Shown here piece by piece: positions 25,240 to 35,374 of a stretch of DNA of 64,000 bases. A program made the translations under genes and the position numbers. Each line of letters opens with the position of its first letter. The first letter of the stretch is position 1. Below the pieces are notes generated by a model. That model was not told where the DNA came from. It saw only the letters and a program-made list of their open reading frames with translations, and ran no database searches. The stretch comes from Phycisphaerales bacterium Planc_01 (GTDB lineage: Bacteria; Planctomycetota; Phycisphaerae; Sedimentisphaerales; Anaerobacaceae). The DNA lies in the NCBI GenBank assembly GCA_001603075.1, contig LVBB01000144.1, forward strand, positions 39,645-103,644. Reading direction: 5' to 3'.

Positions 25240-26574
25240 ATGAAGAAGCTGTTGCGGCTGTACTTTCGGACGTCTCTGGTCCTGCGAATCCTGGCGGGGT
25301 TTGTCGTCGGCTCGCTGATCGGCGTTCTGTTCTGGACCCTGTCACGCTCGCCCGGCGCGACCGTCCCGCAAACCGCCATCGGCTACATCGCTCCTTTCGG
25401 CCAGGTCTTCGTCCACATGCTCAAGATGATCGTCGTGCCGATTATCTTCTTCTCGCTGGTGGTCGGCGCTTCGAGCCTGCCCATCCGCAAGTTCGGGCAC
25501 ATCGGGCTCAAGACCCTCGGCTGGTACCTCCTGACGAGCGTGCTGGCGGCAGTGCTGGGGACGGCCCTGGCGTTGGCGATGGACCCGGGGGCCGGCGCCG
25601 ATCTGGACGCATGGCGGAGGCTGGCCGATCTCAAGATGACCGAGGCGTCTCCGGTAGGGGCGAATGATTATTCGCCCCTACAGATCGTGCTGAACCTGTT
25701 CCGCAATCCATTCGAGGCGCTGGCGGCGGGCAATTTCCTTCCCATCATCGTCTTTGCCATCCTGTTCGGTCTGGCGATCCGCGTATCGATCGAAGCGGGT
25801 GACGCGCTTCAGATCAAACGTCTGGAGGCCCTGGTCGATCTGCTCGAAGCCTGCCGGGACGCGATGTTCAAGCTGGTCGATTGGATTCTCGAATACTCGC
25901 CCATCGGCGTGCTGGCCTTGTCCATCGTCAATTTCGGCCTCTACGGCCCGTCCATCGTCGGGCCCTACGTCCGCGTGACGCTGGGCGTCGTCTTCGGGAT
26001 CGCGGCGATGGTCTTCGTGGTCTATCCGCTGCTGCTGTGGGCGGTGACACGGCAGAATCCGCTCGGCATCCTGCGACGCATCAAAGAGCCGATGATTATG
26101 GCCTTCATCACGCGCAGCAGCGCCGCGACGCTGCCCGTTTCGATCAAGACAGCCGAAGAGGAGCTGAGGATCCACAGCGAGCTGGCCAGCTTCTCGCTGC
26201 CTCTGGGCGCGACGATCAACATGGACGGTGTCTGCGTTCACCTGCCGATGTTCGCGGTCCTGGCCGCCAACCTGTTCGGCGTCCCGCTGACGCTCGGGAC
26301 GCTGGTGGTGCTGGTCATCACGACCGTCCTGTCGTCCATCGGCGCCGGCGGCGTGCCGGGCGGCAGTCTCATGCTGCTGTTCATCATCCTCGAAAGCATG
26401 GGCCTGAGCGCCGAGCAGGTGGCGGTGGTCGTGGCGCTGGCGCTGGGGATCAACCCGATCCTCGACATGTTCGAGACGATGAACAACGTCACGGGCGACC
26501 TGGTCTGCTCCTATGCGGTCGCCAGCAACGAGAACCTGATCCAGTCGGATTCGGCGAAGATCAACGACGCGTGA
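25240..26574 (+). CDS. Dicarboxylate/amino acid:cation symporter (DAACS family)
   Basis: 444 residues, about eight membrane helices plus two re-entrant hairpins, importing C4-dicarboxylates or acidic amino acids with Na+ or H+. Recognised from RILAGFVVGSLIG at the start, the FVHMLKMIVVPIIFFSLVVG segment, the re-entrant RSSAATLPVSI serine-rich motif and the ATINMDGVCVHLP and GAGGVPGGS motifs, with NPILDMFETMNNVTGD near the end. GGAAAGG precedes the ATG. Codons for residues 139-147 come from a perfect palindromic repeat (25654-25681) sitting in the variable loop after helix 3. Confidence 0.93.
   Translation: MKKLLRLYFRTSLVLRILAGFVVGSLIGVLFWTLSRSPGATVPQTAIGYIAPFGQVFVHMLKMIVVPIIFFSLVVGASSLPIRKFGHIGLKTLGWYLLTSVLAAVLGTALALAMDPGAGADLDAWRRLADLKMTEASPVGANDYSPLQIVLNLFRNPFEALAAGNFLPIIVFAILFGLAIRVSIEAGDALQIKRLEALVDLLEACRDAMFKLVDWILEYSPIGVLALSIVNFGLYGPSIVGPYVRVTLGVVFGIAAMVFVVYPLLLWAVTRQNPLGILRRIKEPMIMAFITRSSAATLPVSIKTAEEELRIHSELASFSLPLGATINMDGVCVHLPMFAVLAANLFGVPLTLGTLVVLVITTVLSSIGAGGVPGGSLMLLFIILESMGLSAEQVAVVVALALGINPILDMFETMNNVTGDLVCSYAVASNENLIQSDSAKINDA
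25654..25681. repeat. Palindromic repeat family B, in-frame copy in the symporter gene
   Basis: A perfect 12-bp hairpin GTAGGGGCGAAT-GATT-ATTCGCCCCTAC within a coding sequence. Other copies: 30340-30367, 35218-35245 and 39576-39603. Confidence 0.85.
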
Positions 26575-27841
26575 CAGCGGATTCGGACGGTGGAAAGACC
26601 GCCTCGGCAATGCGGAGCCGCAGCTCTCGAACGGTACCTTTGTCGTGCGGGTGCGCGCGGTTGGTCAGGATGACGACGTACGTATCGACGGCCGGGTCGC
26701 ACACGATGCTGGTGCCGGTGTAGCCGGTGTGGCAGAAGGCCCGCTCCGATGCGTTGGGGCCTTTGAGCCATGCGTAGTCCGAGCTGACATCGAAGCCATA
26801 GGCGCGGCCGTGGGATTGTACCGTCGTCAACATCCGCACGGCGTCGGGACTCAGGATTCGCTTGCCCCGCCAGACGCCGCCGTTAAGCAGCATCCGGCAG
26901 AAGATCGACAGATCCGACGCGGTAGAAAAGAGCCCCGCATTGCCGCTGACGCCGGCCATCAGTTGGGCCAGGGGGTCGTGGACGATGCCGCGCAACAGCG
27001 TGCCGTCAACGATCTGCGTCGCGGCGATCCGGTCCTGCCAGGATATGGGTGGGTTGAAGGTCGTGTGATTCATGCCCAGCGGCCCGAAGAGGTTCTCCTT
27101 GCTGAATTCCGCGAGGTCCCGGCCGGAGACGGTCTCGACGATGCGGGCCAGCACGATGTAACCCAGGCAGCTATAGCGAAACTCCTCGCCCGGCACATTC
27201 ATCGCCTCCATGCGACAGATCTTCTCGATCACCGCTTCCGGACACGGGCTGCCGTGTTCGTCGGCCAGCGATTTGGCGGTGGTATAAGCCGGAAGGCCCG
27301 ACGTATGCGTCAGGAGATGCCGGATTCGCGCGTCCTCCTTGCCGGCGCAGGCGAAGGCGGGCAGATAGGCGCCGACGGGGTCGTCCACGCTCAGTTGCCC
27401 GCGATCGGCCAGGATCAGGATCGACGTCGCGGTCGCAATGGGCTTGGTCATCGACGCCAGATCGAAGATCGTGTCCCTGTGCATCGGCTCGGGCGTCGGC
27501 TCGATCATCGCCGCCCCGAACGCCTTGCCGTACAGCACGCGATCCCGCCGGCCCACAAGCACCACCGCGCCGGGAAACTGCCCGGCCGCCATCTCCTCGT
27601 TGACCATCGCGTCGATGCGATCCAGCCGCCGCACCGAGGGCAAGCGACAGCTCTGCAACATCACCGCCGCCGCCAGCGAAACGCAAAGGACGAAACCCGA
27701 GACCCAAACCTGTCCTGAGCGAAGCCGAACGGATCCGAAACAAACTCGAATAAGCCAAATCCTAATGTCCCAGACCTTCGGCCGCAGGCCGCTTTCGAAT
27801 TTCGGGTTTTGGGCTTTCGTTCTTGTTTCGGATTTCGACAT
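26561..27841 (-). CDS. Serine hydrolase, beta-lactamase class C-like lipoprotein
   Basis: Penicillin-binding-protein/beta-lactamase-like esterase or peptidase. From the ATG at 27841 about 426 residues. SMTK near residue 130 carries the nucleophile serine; the second motif is YSC (near 223) in place of the usual YxN; the third is HTGYTG. A lipobox-like LQSC (Cys near 65) follows a hydrophobic stretch, so a lipoprotein is likely. The first 60 residues are coded by degenerate CGGATTTCG-type repeats (27706-27870), with no other start codon nearer the lipobox, so the native start may have been displaced by repeat growth. It overlaps the symporter 3' end by 14 bases. Confidence 0.85.
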   Translation of the reverse strand: MSKSETRTKAQNPKFESGLRPKVWDIRIWLIRVCFGSVRLRSGQVWVSGFVLCVSLAAAVMLQSCRLPSVRRLDRIDAMVNEEMAAGQFPGAVVLVGRRDRVLYGKAFGAAMIEPTPEPMHRDTIFDLASMTKPIATATSILILADRGQLSVDDPVGAYLPAFACAGKEDARIRHLLTHTSGLPAYTTAKSLADEHGSPCPEAVIEKICRMEAMNVPGEEFRYSCLGYIVLARIVETVSGRDLAEFSKENLFGPLGMNHTTFNPPISWQDRIAATQIVDGTLLRGIVHDPLAQLMAGVSGNAGLFSTASDLSIFCRMLLNGGVWRGKRILSPDAVRMLTTVQSHGRAYGFDVSSDYAWLKGPNASERAFCHTGYTGTSIVCDPAVDTYVVILTNRAHPHDKGTVRELRLRIAEAVFPPSESAVTRR

Positions 27842-27870
27842 TCGGATTTCGGATTTGGCCTGCTTCGCCG
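27706..27870. repeat. Low-complexity interspersed repeat over the 5' end of the serine hydrolase gene
   Basis: Contains several variants of CGGATTTCG, ATTTCGGG and GTTTCGGATT, and the block CCTGAGCGAAGCCGAACGG. The sequence reads as interspersed filler rather than normal coding DNA. Confidence 0.5.
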
Positions 27871-27954
27871 GCGCCGGTAGGATCGAACCGGCTCGGCGGA
27901 TGACTTCCCCATCTTGCACTCTGCGATTTGACCTTTGCCTTTCCCGGCGGTTTT

Positions 27955-30246
<2,292 letters not shown>

Positions 30247-30339
30247 CGTTCGACCTCCAATGGGCATCGTGTGCAATGCGTCTTCGTGCGGCCATCCTAC
30301 CCAGGACGCGCGACGATGTGGACCATCTCCATCCTACGG

Positions 30340-30367
30340 GTACGGGCGAATCATCATTCGCTCCTAC
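30340..30367. repeat. Palindromic repeat family B, copy in the GH2-regulator gap
   Basis: GTACGGGCGAAT-CATC-ATTCGCTCCTAC, two mismatches in 12-bp arms. It lies in the 308-base divergent gap, which otherwise shows only a weak TAGAAT -10-like box near 30472. Confidence 0.7.
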
Positions 30368-30554
30368 AGTATTGCCCATCGAGCCGTTTTTCAACCAAAA
30401 TGCCCCCGCTCTGGACAGGGTCGCGCGGCATTCGCATGGGTTTGGGTGTGGATCGCAGGCCCATCATACGATAGAATGGACTCTCAGACGAGGCGTGGGG
30501 CCATTCCCATGTCCGGCGGGGCGAATCGAGGCCTTCGAGGAGGACCGACCAGCC

Positions 30555-31739
30555 ATGCAAGAGCATCGCAGAGTCCTGCTGATGATGGAAACCTCCCGTT
30601 CCTATGGGCGGTCGATTCTCCGAGGGGTGGCTAAGTACGCTCGCACCCACGGACCGTGGATCTTCCACCGGCCGGCGCCGTTCTATTGGGGCAACACCGG
30701 CAGAAGGCCTCTGTGGGAGCGATTTCTCAGGCTTGATCTCGACGGTGCGATCGTTCGCGAGCAGACCCGACGCGAATGGACCGAGCAGCTCATCTCCCGT
30801 GGCCTTCCCGTCGTGGTGGCTCCCTACAGCGAGCCGTTCGCGGGGATCCCCAACATCCTGACAGACGACCGAGCCATCGGGATTCTGGCGGCCGAGCACC
30901 TGCTGCGTCGCGGCTTCAGGCATTTCGCCTACTGCGGATTCGGCGACGCGTACTTCTGGTCGCGCCGGCGGGGTCGTAGTTTCTGCGGGCGGGTCAGGCA
31001 GGCAGGTTTCGAGCCTCACTGCTTTGACTTCGACCAGTCGAGCCCGGCCTCCGGACGATCCTGGCAGAGCCAGCAGCGTGCCCTTGTCGACTGGCTCCAA
31101 TCGCTTCCGCAGCCGCTGGGGCTGATGGCGTGCAACGATGATCGGAGCCAGTGCGTTCTGGAGGCCTGCCAGACGGCCGAGCTGCACGTGCCCGAGCAGG
31201 TGGCGATCATCGGACTGGGAAACGACGATCTGGTGTGCGATATGGCGACGCCGCGACTGTCGAGCATCGCGCTCAGCGCCCAGAAGGCCGGCTACGAGGC
31301 CGCCGCCGTGCTGGACAGGCGGATGCAGGGCCAAAACGCCGCCGCCCCGACGATCGTTGTCCGGCCGAGCCACGTCGTGGCCAGGCAGTCCACGGATGTC
31401 TTCGCTGTCGAGGACCGGTACGTACTGGCAGCGCTGCGTTTCATCCATCGGCGGGCCGGAAAAGAGGCCCTCCAACTGGACGACGTGCTCGACGCCGTCT
31501 CCATCTCCCGCCGCAGCCTGTACGACCGTTTCGCCCGAACCCTGGGTCGCTCCCCGCATGAGGAGATCCAGCGCGTTCGGATCGACCGGTTCACCCGGCT
31601 GTTGGTCACCACGGACCTGTCCGTCTCGCAGATCGCCTCGGCGCTGGGCTGCGCCGATGGGAAGAACCTGGCGCGCTACTTCAAACGCGCCACGGGGATG
31701 ACGCCGCTGGACTACCGCAAGCTGCATGCCTTGCGGTAG
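30555..31739 (+). CDS. XylR-type transcriptional regulator (LacI-like sensor plus AraC DNA-binding domain)
   Basis: 394 residues. Residues 1-275 resemble a periplasmic-binding-protein-like sugar sensor (VLLMMETSRSYGRSILRGVA, LTDDRAIGILAAEHLLRRGF, GLMACNDDRSQCVLEAC, VAIIGLGNDDLVCD). Residues 290-390 are an AraC helix-turn-helix pair (ISRRSLYDRFARTLGRSPHE, then LSVSQIASALGCADGKNLAR and FKRATGMTPLDYR). This is the E. coli XylR layout, expanded in Planctomycetota. GAGGAGG precedes the ATG. Divergent from the GH2 gene, so it is a good candidate for regulating it. Confidence 0.93.
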   Translation: MQEHRRVLLMMETSRSYGRSILRGVAKYARTHGPWIFHRPAPFYWGNTGRRPLWERFLRLDLDGAIVREQTRREWTEQLISRGLPVVVAPYSEPFAGIPNILTDDRAIGILAAEHLLRRGFRHFAYCGFGDAYFWSRRRGRSFCGRVRQAGFEPHCFDFDQSSPASGRSWQSQQRALVDWLQSLPQPLGLMACNDDRSQCVLEACQTAELHVPEQVAIIGLGNDDLVCDMATPRLSSIALSAQKAGYEAAAVLDRRMQGQNAAAPTIVVRPSHVVARQSTDVFAVEDRYVLAALRFIHRRAGKEALQLDDVLDAVSISRRSLYDRFARTLGRSPHEEIQRVRIDRFTRLLVTTDLSVSQIASALGCADGKNLARYFKRATGMTPLDYRKLHALR

Positions 31740-31753
31740 CTGGCGGAGCACTC

Positions 31754-31779
31754 TGCACAAAATGAGGTTTTTTTGTGCA
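31754..31779 (+). terminator. Hairpin after the regulator gene
   Basis: Perfect 9-bp inverted repeat TGCACAAAA / TTTTGTGCA with an 8-base loop, 14 bases after the stop. The T-run lies in the loop and arm rather than after it, so it could also be an operator for the next gene. Confidence 0.45.
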
Positions 31780-31949
31780 CCAGTGAGGTTGTGCGGTCCC
31801 GCGTCCGAAGACACAATGGTCTGTTGGAAGTGTGTGGGTCGGATGCAACACCTTGGCAGGACCGTTGGAAACAAGGTCAGAAACGAAAGTCCCGCTTTCG
31901 CTCGTGACCGGGAGCGGGTCCATGTCGAACTGCTCGAAGGAGGACGATC

Positions 31950-34859
31950 ATGCGCAAAGAACTCATGCCCGTGTTGATTGCCGCCATGCTGCTGGGAACG
32001 TTCCACCTTCGCCAGGCACGTGCGGCCGATCCGAGTCTGGTCGGCTGGTGGAAGCTCGACGACGGCGCCGGCACGATCGCGCTCGATTCCAGCGGCCGCA
32101 GCGTCAACGGAACGCTGTTCGGCGAGCCGGAATGGCTGGCGAAGGCCGTCTATGGAGGGGGCCTGCTGTTTGATGGGACAGACGACTACATGTTCATTGA
32201 CGGTCACTTCCAACTGGCCGAGTACACGATGACGGTCTGGTTCCGCGTGGATTCGGCGGGCCAGCGGGACATCCTGTCGGCCTATGCCGTCGGCGTGCAG
32301 CACGGCATCCTGTTGGAGGTCCAGGCGGCCGGCACACTGCGCTTTCTCCATCGGTATCCCCTCGGGACCGGCGGTGGCGTGAACATCTACACCACGGCCT
32401 CGTATGCCGACGGCGTCTGGTATCATGCCGCCATCGTCAAGTCGGCCGATCAGATCGCGTTGTATATCAACGCAGCCCAGGTCGGCTCCATGGCCGACAC
32501 GAGCGTGTTCGATCCGACTGACTCCTTCGGGCTGGCCGTGGGGGTCCTGGACAACGAGAGAGCGTTGGATCGCCTCTTCCTCGGTCCGATGGATGACATT
32601 CGCGTCTACGATCGCGCGCTGTCGCAAGCCGAGATACGCAAGGCCATGGCCGGTCTCGGGCCCGACAGCGAAAAGGCATCGGGGCCCCTTCCTACAGACA
32701 GTGCGACGGACGTTCCGCGTGACGTGGTGTTGAGCTGGACGGCGGGCGAGTTCGCCGCCACGCACGATGTGTATTTCGCAGCAGCCTTCAACGACGTCAA
32801 CGAGGCGAGCCGGGCCGACCCGAGAGGCGTGCTTCTCAGCCAGGGCCAGACGGGCCTGTCGTACGATCTGCCCGACATGCTCGATTTCGAAACGACCTAC
32901 TACTGGCGCGTCGATGAAGTCAACGCCCCGCCGAGCAATGCGATCTTCAAAGGTAGCGTCTGGAGCTTCACCACCGAGCCATTCGCCTACGCGGTGGAGA
33001 ATATCGTCGCCACCAGCAACGGGACCAGCCAGCAGGACGCCGGACCCGAGAACACCGTGAACGGTTCGGGCCTCGATGAAAATGACCAGCATTCCACCGT
33101 CGCGGCCGACATGTGGCTGGCCGATCCCCCCGATGAGGAGCCGCTGTACATCCAGTATGAATTCGATCGCGTCTACAAGCTGTATGAGATGCGCGTCTGG
33201 AACTACAACGTCATGTTCGAGTTGCTCCTCGGTTTCGGGCTCAAGAACGTCACCATCGAGTATTCCGAAAATGGCGCCGACTGGACCTCTTGGGGCGACG
33301 TCCAGTTCGCCCGAGCTACCGCCAAGGGCACGTACACCGCCAACACGACGGTGGAGTTCAACGGCGTACCGGCCCAGTATGTCCGCCTGACCGTCAACAG
33401 CGGATGGGGTACGATGGGCCAGTTCGGCCTCAGTGAGGTTCGCTTCCTGTTCATCCCGGCACAGGCCCGCCAGCCGCAGCCGGCCGACGGCGCCACGAAC
33501 GCCGACGTCGGCAGCGCCCTGAGCTGGCGAGGCGGTCGTGACGCGACGTCGCACGAGGTATACCTGGGCGCAAGTGCCGACGACCTGGTCTCGGTGGGCA
33601 CGGTCGCCGGCGCCACGTTCGCGCCGAGCAACATCGAGTTCGGAACCACCTACTACTGGATGGTCGATGCCATCAATCCGGCCGATGCGAACCCCGTCTG
33701 GAGCAGCGACATCTGGAGCTTCTCGACGCAGGAATATGCGCTGATCGAGGGATTCGAAACCTACACCGACGATATCGATGCCGGGCAGGCGATCTTCGAC
33801 ACATGGCTCGACGGCTGGGTCAACAACACCGGCTCGACGGTCGGCTACCTCCAGGCCCCCTTTGCCGAGAAGGTCATCGTCCGCAGCGGCGGTCAGTCCA
33901 TGCCGTTGCAGTACGATAACGCAGACTCGCCATTCTATTCCGAGGCCGAGCGCGTTTTCGACTCGCCACAGAACTGGACGGGCAACGGCGCCGATACGCT
34001 GGTGCTCCACATCCGGGGCAACGCGCCGGACTTCAAAGAGACCGCCGACGGGCAGATCATTATGAGCGCCATCGGCAGCGATATCTGGGGCACCGCCGAT
34101 CAGTTCCGCTTCGCCTACAGGAATCTCAGCGGCAATGGCTCGATTGTGGTCCGCGTCGACAGCCTGGTCCGTAGCGACGAGTGGGCCAAGGCGGGCGTGA
34201 TGATCCGCGAGACGCTCGAAGCCGGCTCAAAGCACGCCTTCGTGGCTGTGACGCCGGAGCCGAGTCACGGCGTCTCGTTCCAGCGCCGTCCCGTCGCCGG
34301 CCAGGACAGTGCCAATACGGATGTAGCCGACATCGCCATGCCGCACTGGGTGAAGCTGACCCGAACGGGCAACGTCTTTACCGCCCAGCAGTCGGCCGAC
34401 GGCGTCACCTGGATCGATATCACCGTCAGCCCGGCCCTGGAGATCGGGATGGCCGCCAACGTCTACATCGGTCTGGCGCTGACCAGCCACAGCACCAGTG
34501 CGACGACGGCAGCGGAATTCTCGAACTTGTCAATGACCGGCAACGTGACCGGCCAATGGCAGACGGCCGAGATCGGCGTCGCTCAACCCGTGGGCAATTC
34601 GGCCGAGCCGATGTACGTGCGGATCGAGGACAACACGGGCAAGAGCGTAACCGTTGTGAACGCCGACGAAGCCGTCACCGCCCGCCCGATGTGGCAGGCG
34701 TGGACGATTCCCTACAGCGACCTGGCCGGGGTGAACCTCAGCCGCATCCAGAAAATGGCCATTGGCGTCGGCAGCAAGACCAGTCCGGCTGCCGGGGGCA
34801 CCGGGACCGTTTACGTCGACGACATCGGGTTTGGCCGCCCTGCCGCCGTCGGCGAATAA
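31950..34859 (+). CDS. Secreted LamG / discoidin multi-domain protein, paralogue 1
   Basis: 969 residues with a Sec signal ending ARAADP. In order: a LamG/concanavalin-like domain (about 30-230, VGWWKLDDGAG to the DDIRVYDRALSQAEIR end mark), a fibronectin-like module (HDVYFAAAFNDVNEASRADP), an F5/8-type C (discoidin) domain about 345-505, a second fibronectin-like module, the EGFETYTDDIDAGQAIFDTW module, and a closing strand set ending VYVDDIGFGRP. About 190 residues (691-882), resembling a concanavalin-like DUF1349 domain, are inserted inside that last module. It likely binds polysaccharide at the surface. AAGGAGG precedes the ATG. Confidence 0.8.
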   Translation: MRKELMPVLIAAMLLGTFHLRQARAADPSLVGWWKLDDGAGTIALDSSGRSVNGTLFGEPEWLAKAVYGGGLLFDGTDDYMFIDGHFQLAEYTMTVWFRVDSAGQRDILSAYAVGVQHGILLEVQAAGTLRFLHRYPLGTGGGVNIYTTASYADGVWYHAAIVKSADQIALYINAAQVGSMADTSVFDPTDSFGLAVGVLDNERALDRLFLGPMDDIRVYDRALSQAEIRKAMAGLGPDSEKASGPLPTDSATDVPRDVVLSWTAGEFAATHDVYFAAAFNDVNEASRADPRGVLLSQGQTGLSYDLPDMLDFETTYYWRVDEVNAPPSNAIFKGSVWSFTTEPFAYAVENIVATSNGTSQQDAGPENTVNGSGLDENDQHSTVAADMWLADPPDEEPLYIQYEFDRVYKLYEMRVWNYNVMFELLLGFGLKNVTIEYSENGADWTSWGDVQFARATAKGTYTANTTVEFNGVPAQYVRLTVNSGWGTMGQFGLSEVRFLFIPAQARQPQPADGATNADVGSALSWRGGRDATSHEVYLGASADDLVSVGTVAGATFAPSNIEFGTTYYWMVDAINPADANPVWSSDIWSFSTQEYALIEGFETYTDDIDAGQAIFDTWLDGWVNNTGSTVGYLQAPFAEKVIVRSGGQSMPLQYDNADSPFYSEAERVFDSPQNWTGNGADTLVLHIRGNAPDFKETADGQIIMSAIGSDIWGTADQFRFAYRNLSGNGSIVVRVDSLVRSDEWAKAGVMIRETLEAGSKHAFVAVTPEPSHGVSFQRRPVAGQDSANTDVADIAMPHWVKLTRTGNVFTAQQSADGVTWIDITVSPALEIGMAANVYIGLALTSHSTSATTAAEFSNLSMTGNVTGQWQTAEIGVAQPVGNSAEPMYVRIEDNTGKSVTVVNADEAVTARPMWQAWTIPYSDLAGVNLSRIQKMAIGVGSKTSPAAGGTGTVYVDDIGFGRPAAVGE

Positions 34860-34910
34860 CTGCGGCAGCGGAGCGGTCAGAAATCAGACGCCTCGGCGCA
34901 GAGCAGGATC

Positions 34911-34940
34911 GTGGCTCCGGCTTCTTCAGGCCGGAGCCAC
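34911..34940 (+). terminator. Terminator hairpin after LamG paralogue 1
   Basis: 11-bp perfect inverted repeat GTGGCTCCGGC / GCCGGAGCCAC with an 8-base loop, 51 bases after the stop. The same arm sequence recurs after paralogue 2. The rest of the gap 34860-35374 holds a palindromic repeat (35218) and no gene. Confidence 0.65.
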
Positions 34941-35217
34941 ACCACGTTCGCCCAATGCCCTGGGCACGTGAGGCGGGATGGGTTCGCCCTTCTGGCCGCA
35001 AAGTGGCGGAAGGAAAACGCAATCATGCCTTGCATGAGGGGGCCGGACATGGCATAATGGCGGGGTCGGCGGTTTCTTCGGAGACAGTGTGAGCCCCATC
35101 CGGCGAGGTGGTTGTGCCCGCATCGAACGCAGGCCGTAAACGGAGGACTTGGGAAACCAAATGGTTCAAGACAGGAGAGAGGGTGTCAAATGCGCCTATC
35201 CATCAGGGCTTCGAGCC

Positions 35218-35245
35218 GTAGGGGCGAATGACCATTCGCCCGTCT
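35218..35245. repeat. Palindromic repeat family B, copy before LamG paralogue 2
   Basis: GTAGGGGCGAAT-GACC-ATTCGCCCGTCT; two mismatches at the outer end of the right arm. Confidence 0.7.
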
Positions 35246-35374
35246 CACATTCGGCAGAAGCGATCTGCGATGTATCCCGGTCCCAATCCTCGCGATCCCG
35301 ATGAACATCCGGACCAAGTCAGGACGAGACCTGGAGCGGTAAATCACTCGAGTTTCTTTAGACGGAGGAACATC

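Noticed and set aside
30354..34010. A 1218-codon open frame on the minus strand
   Set aside because: It runs antisense through the XylR/AraC gene and LamG paralogue 1, both of which have clear domains, starts and ribosome-binding sites. High G+C makes long antisense frames common, and its residues are an Arg/Gly/Val-rich shadow.
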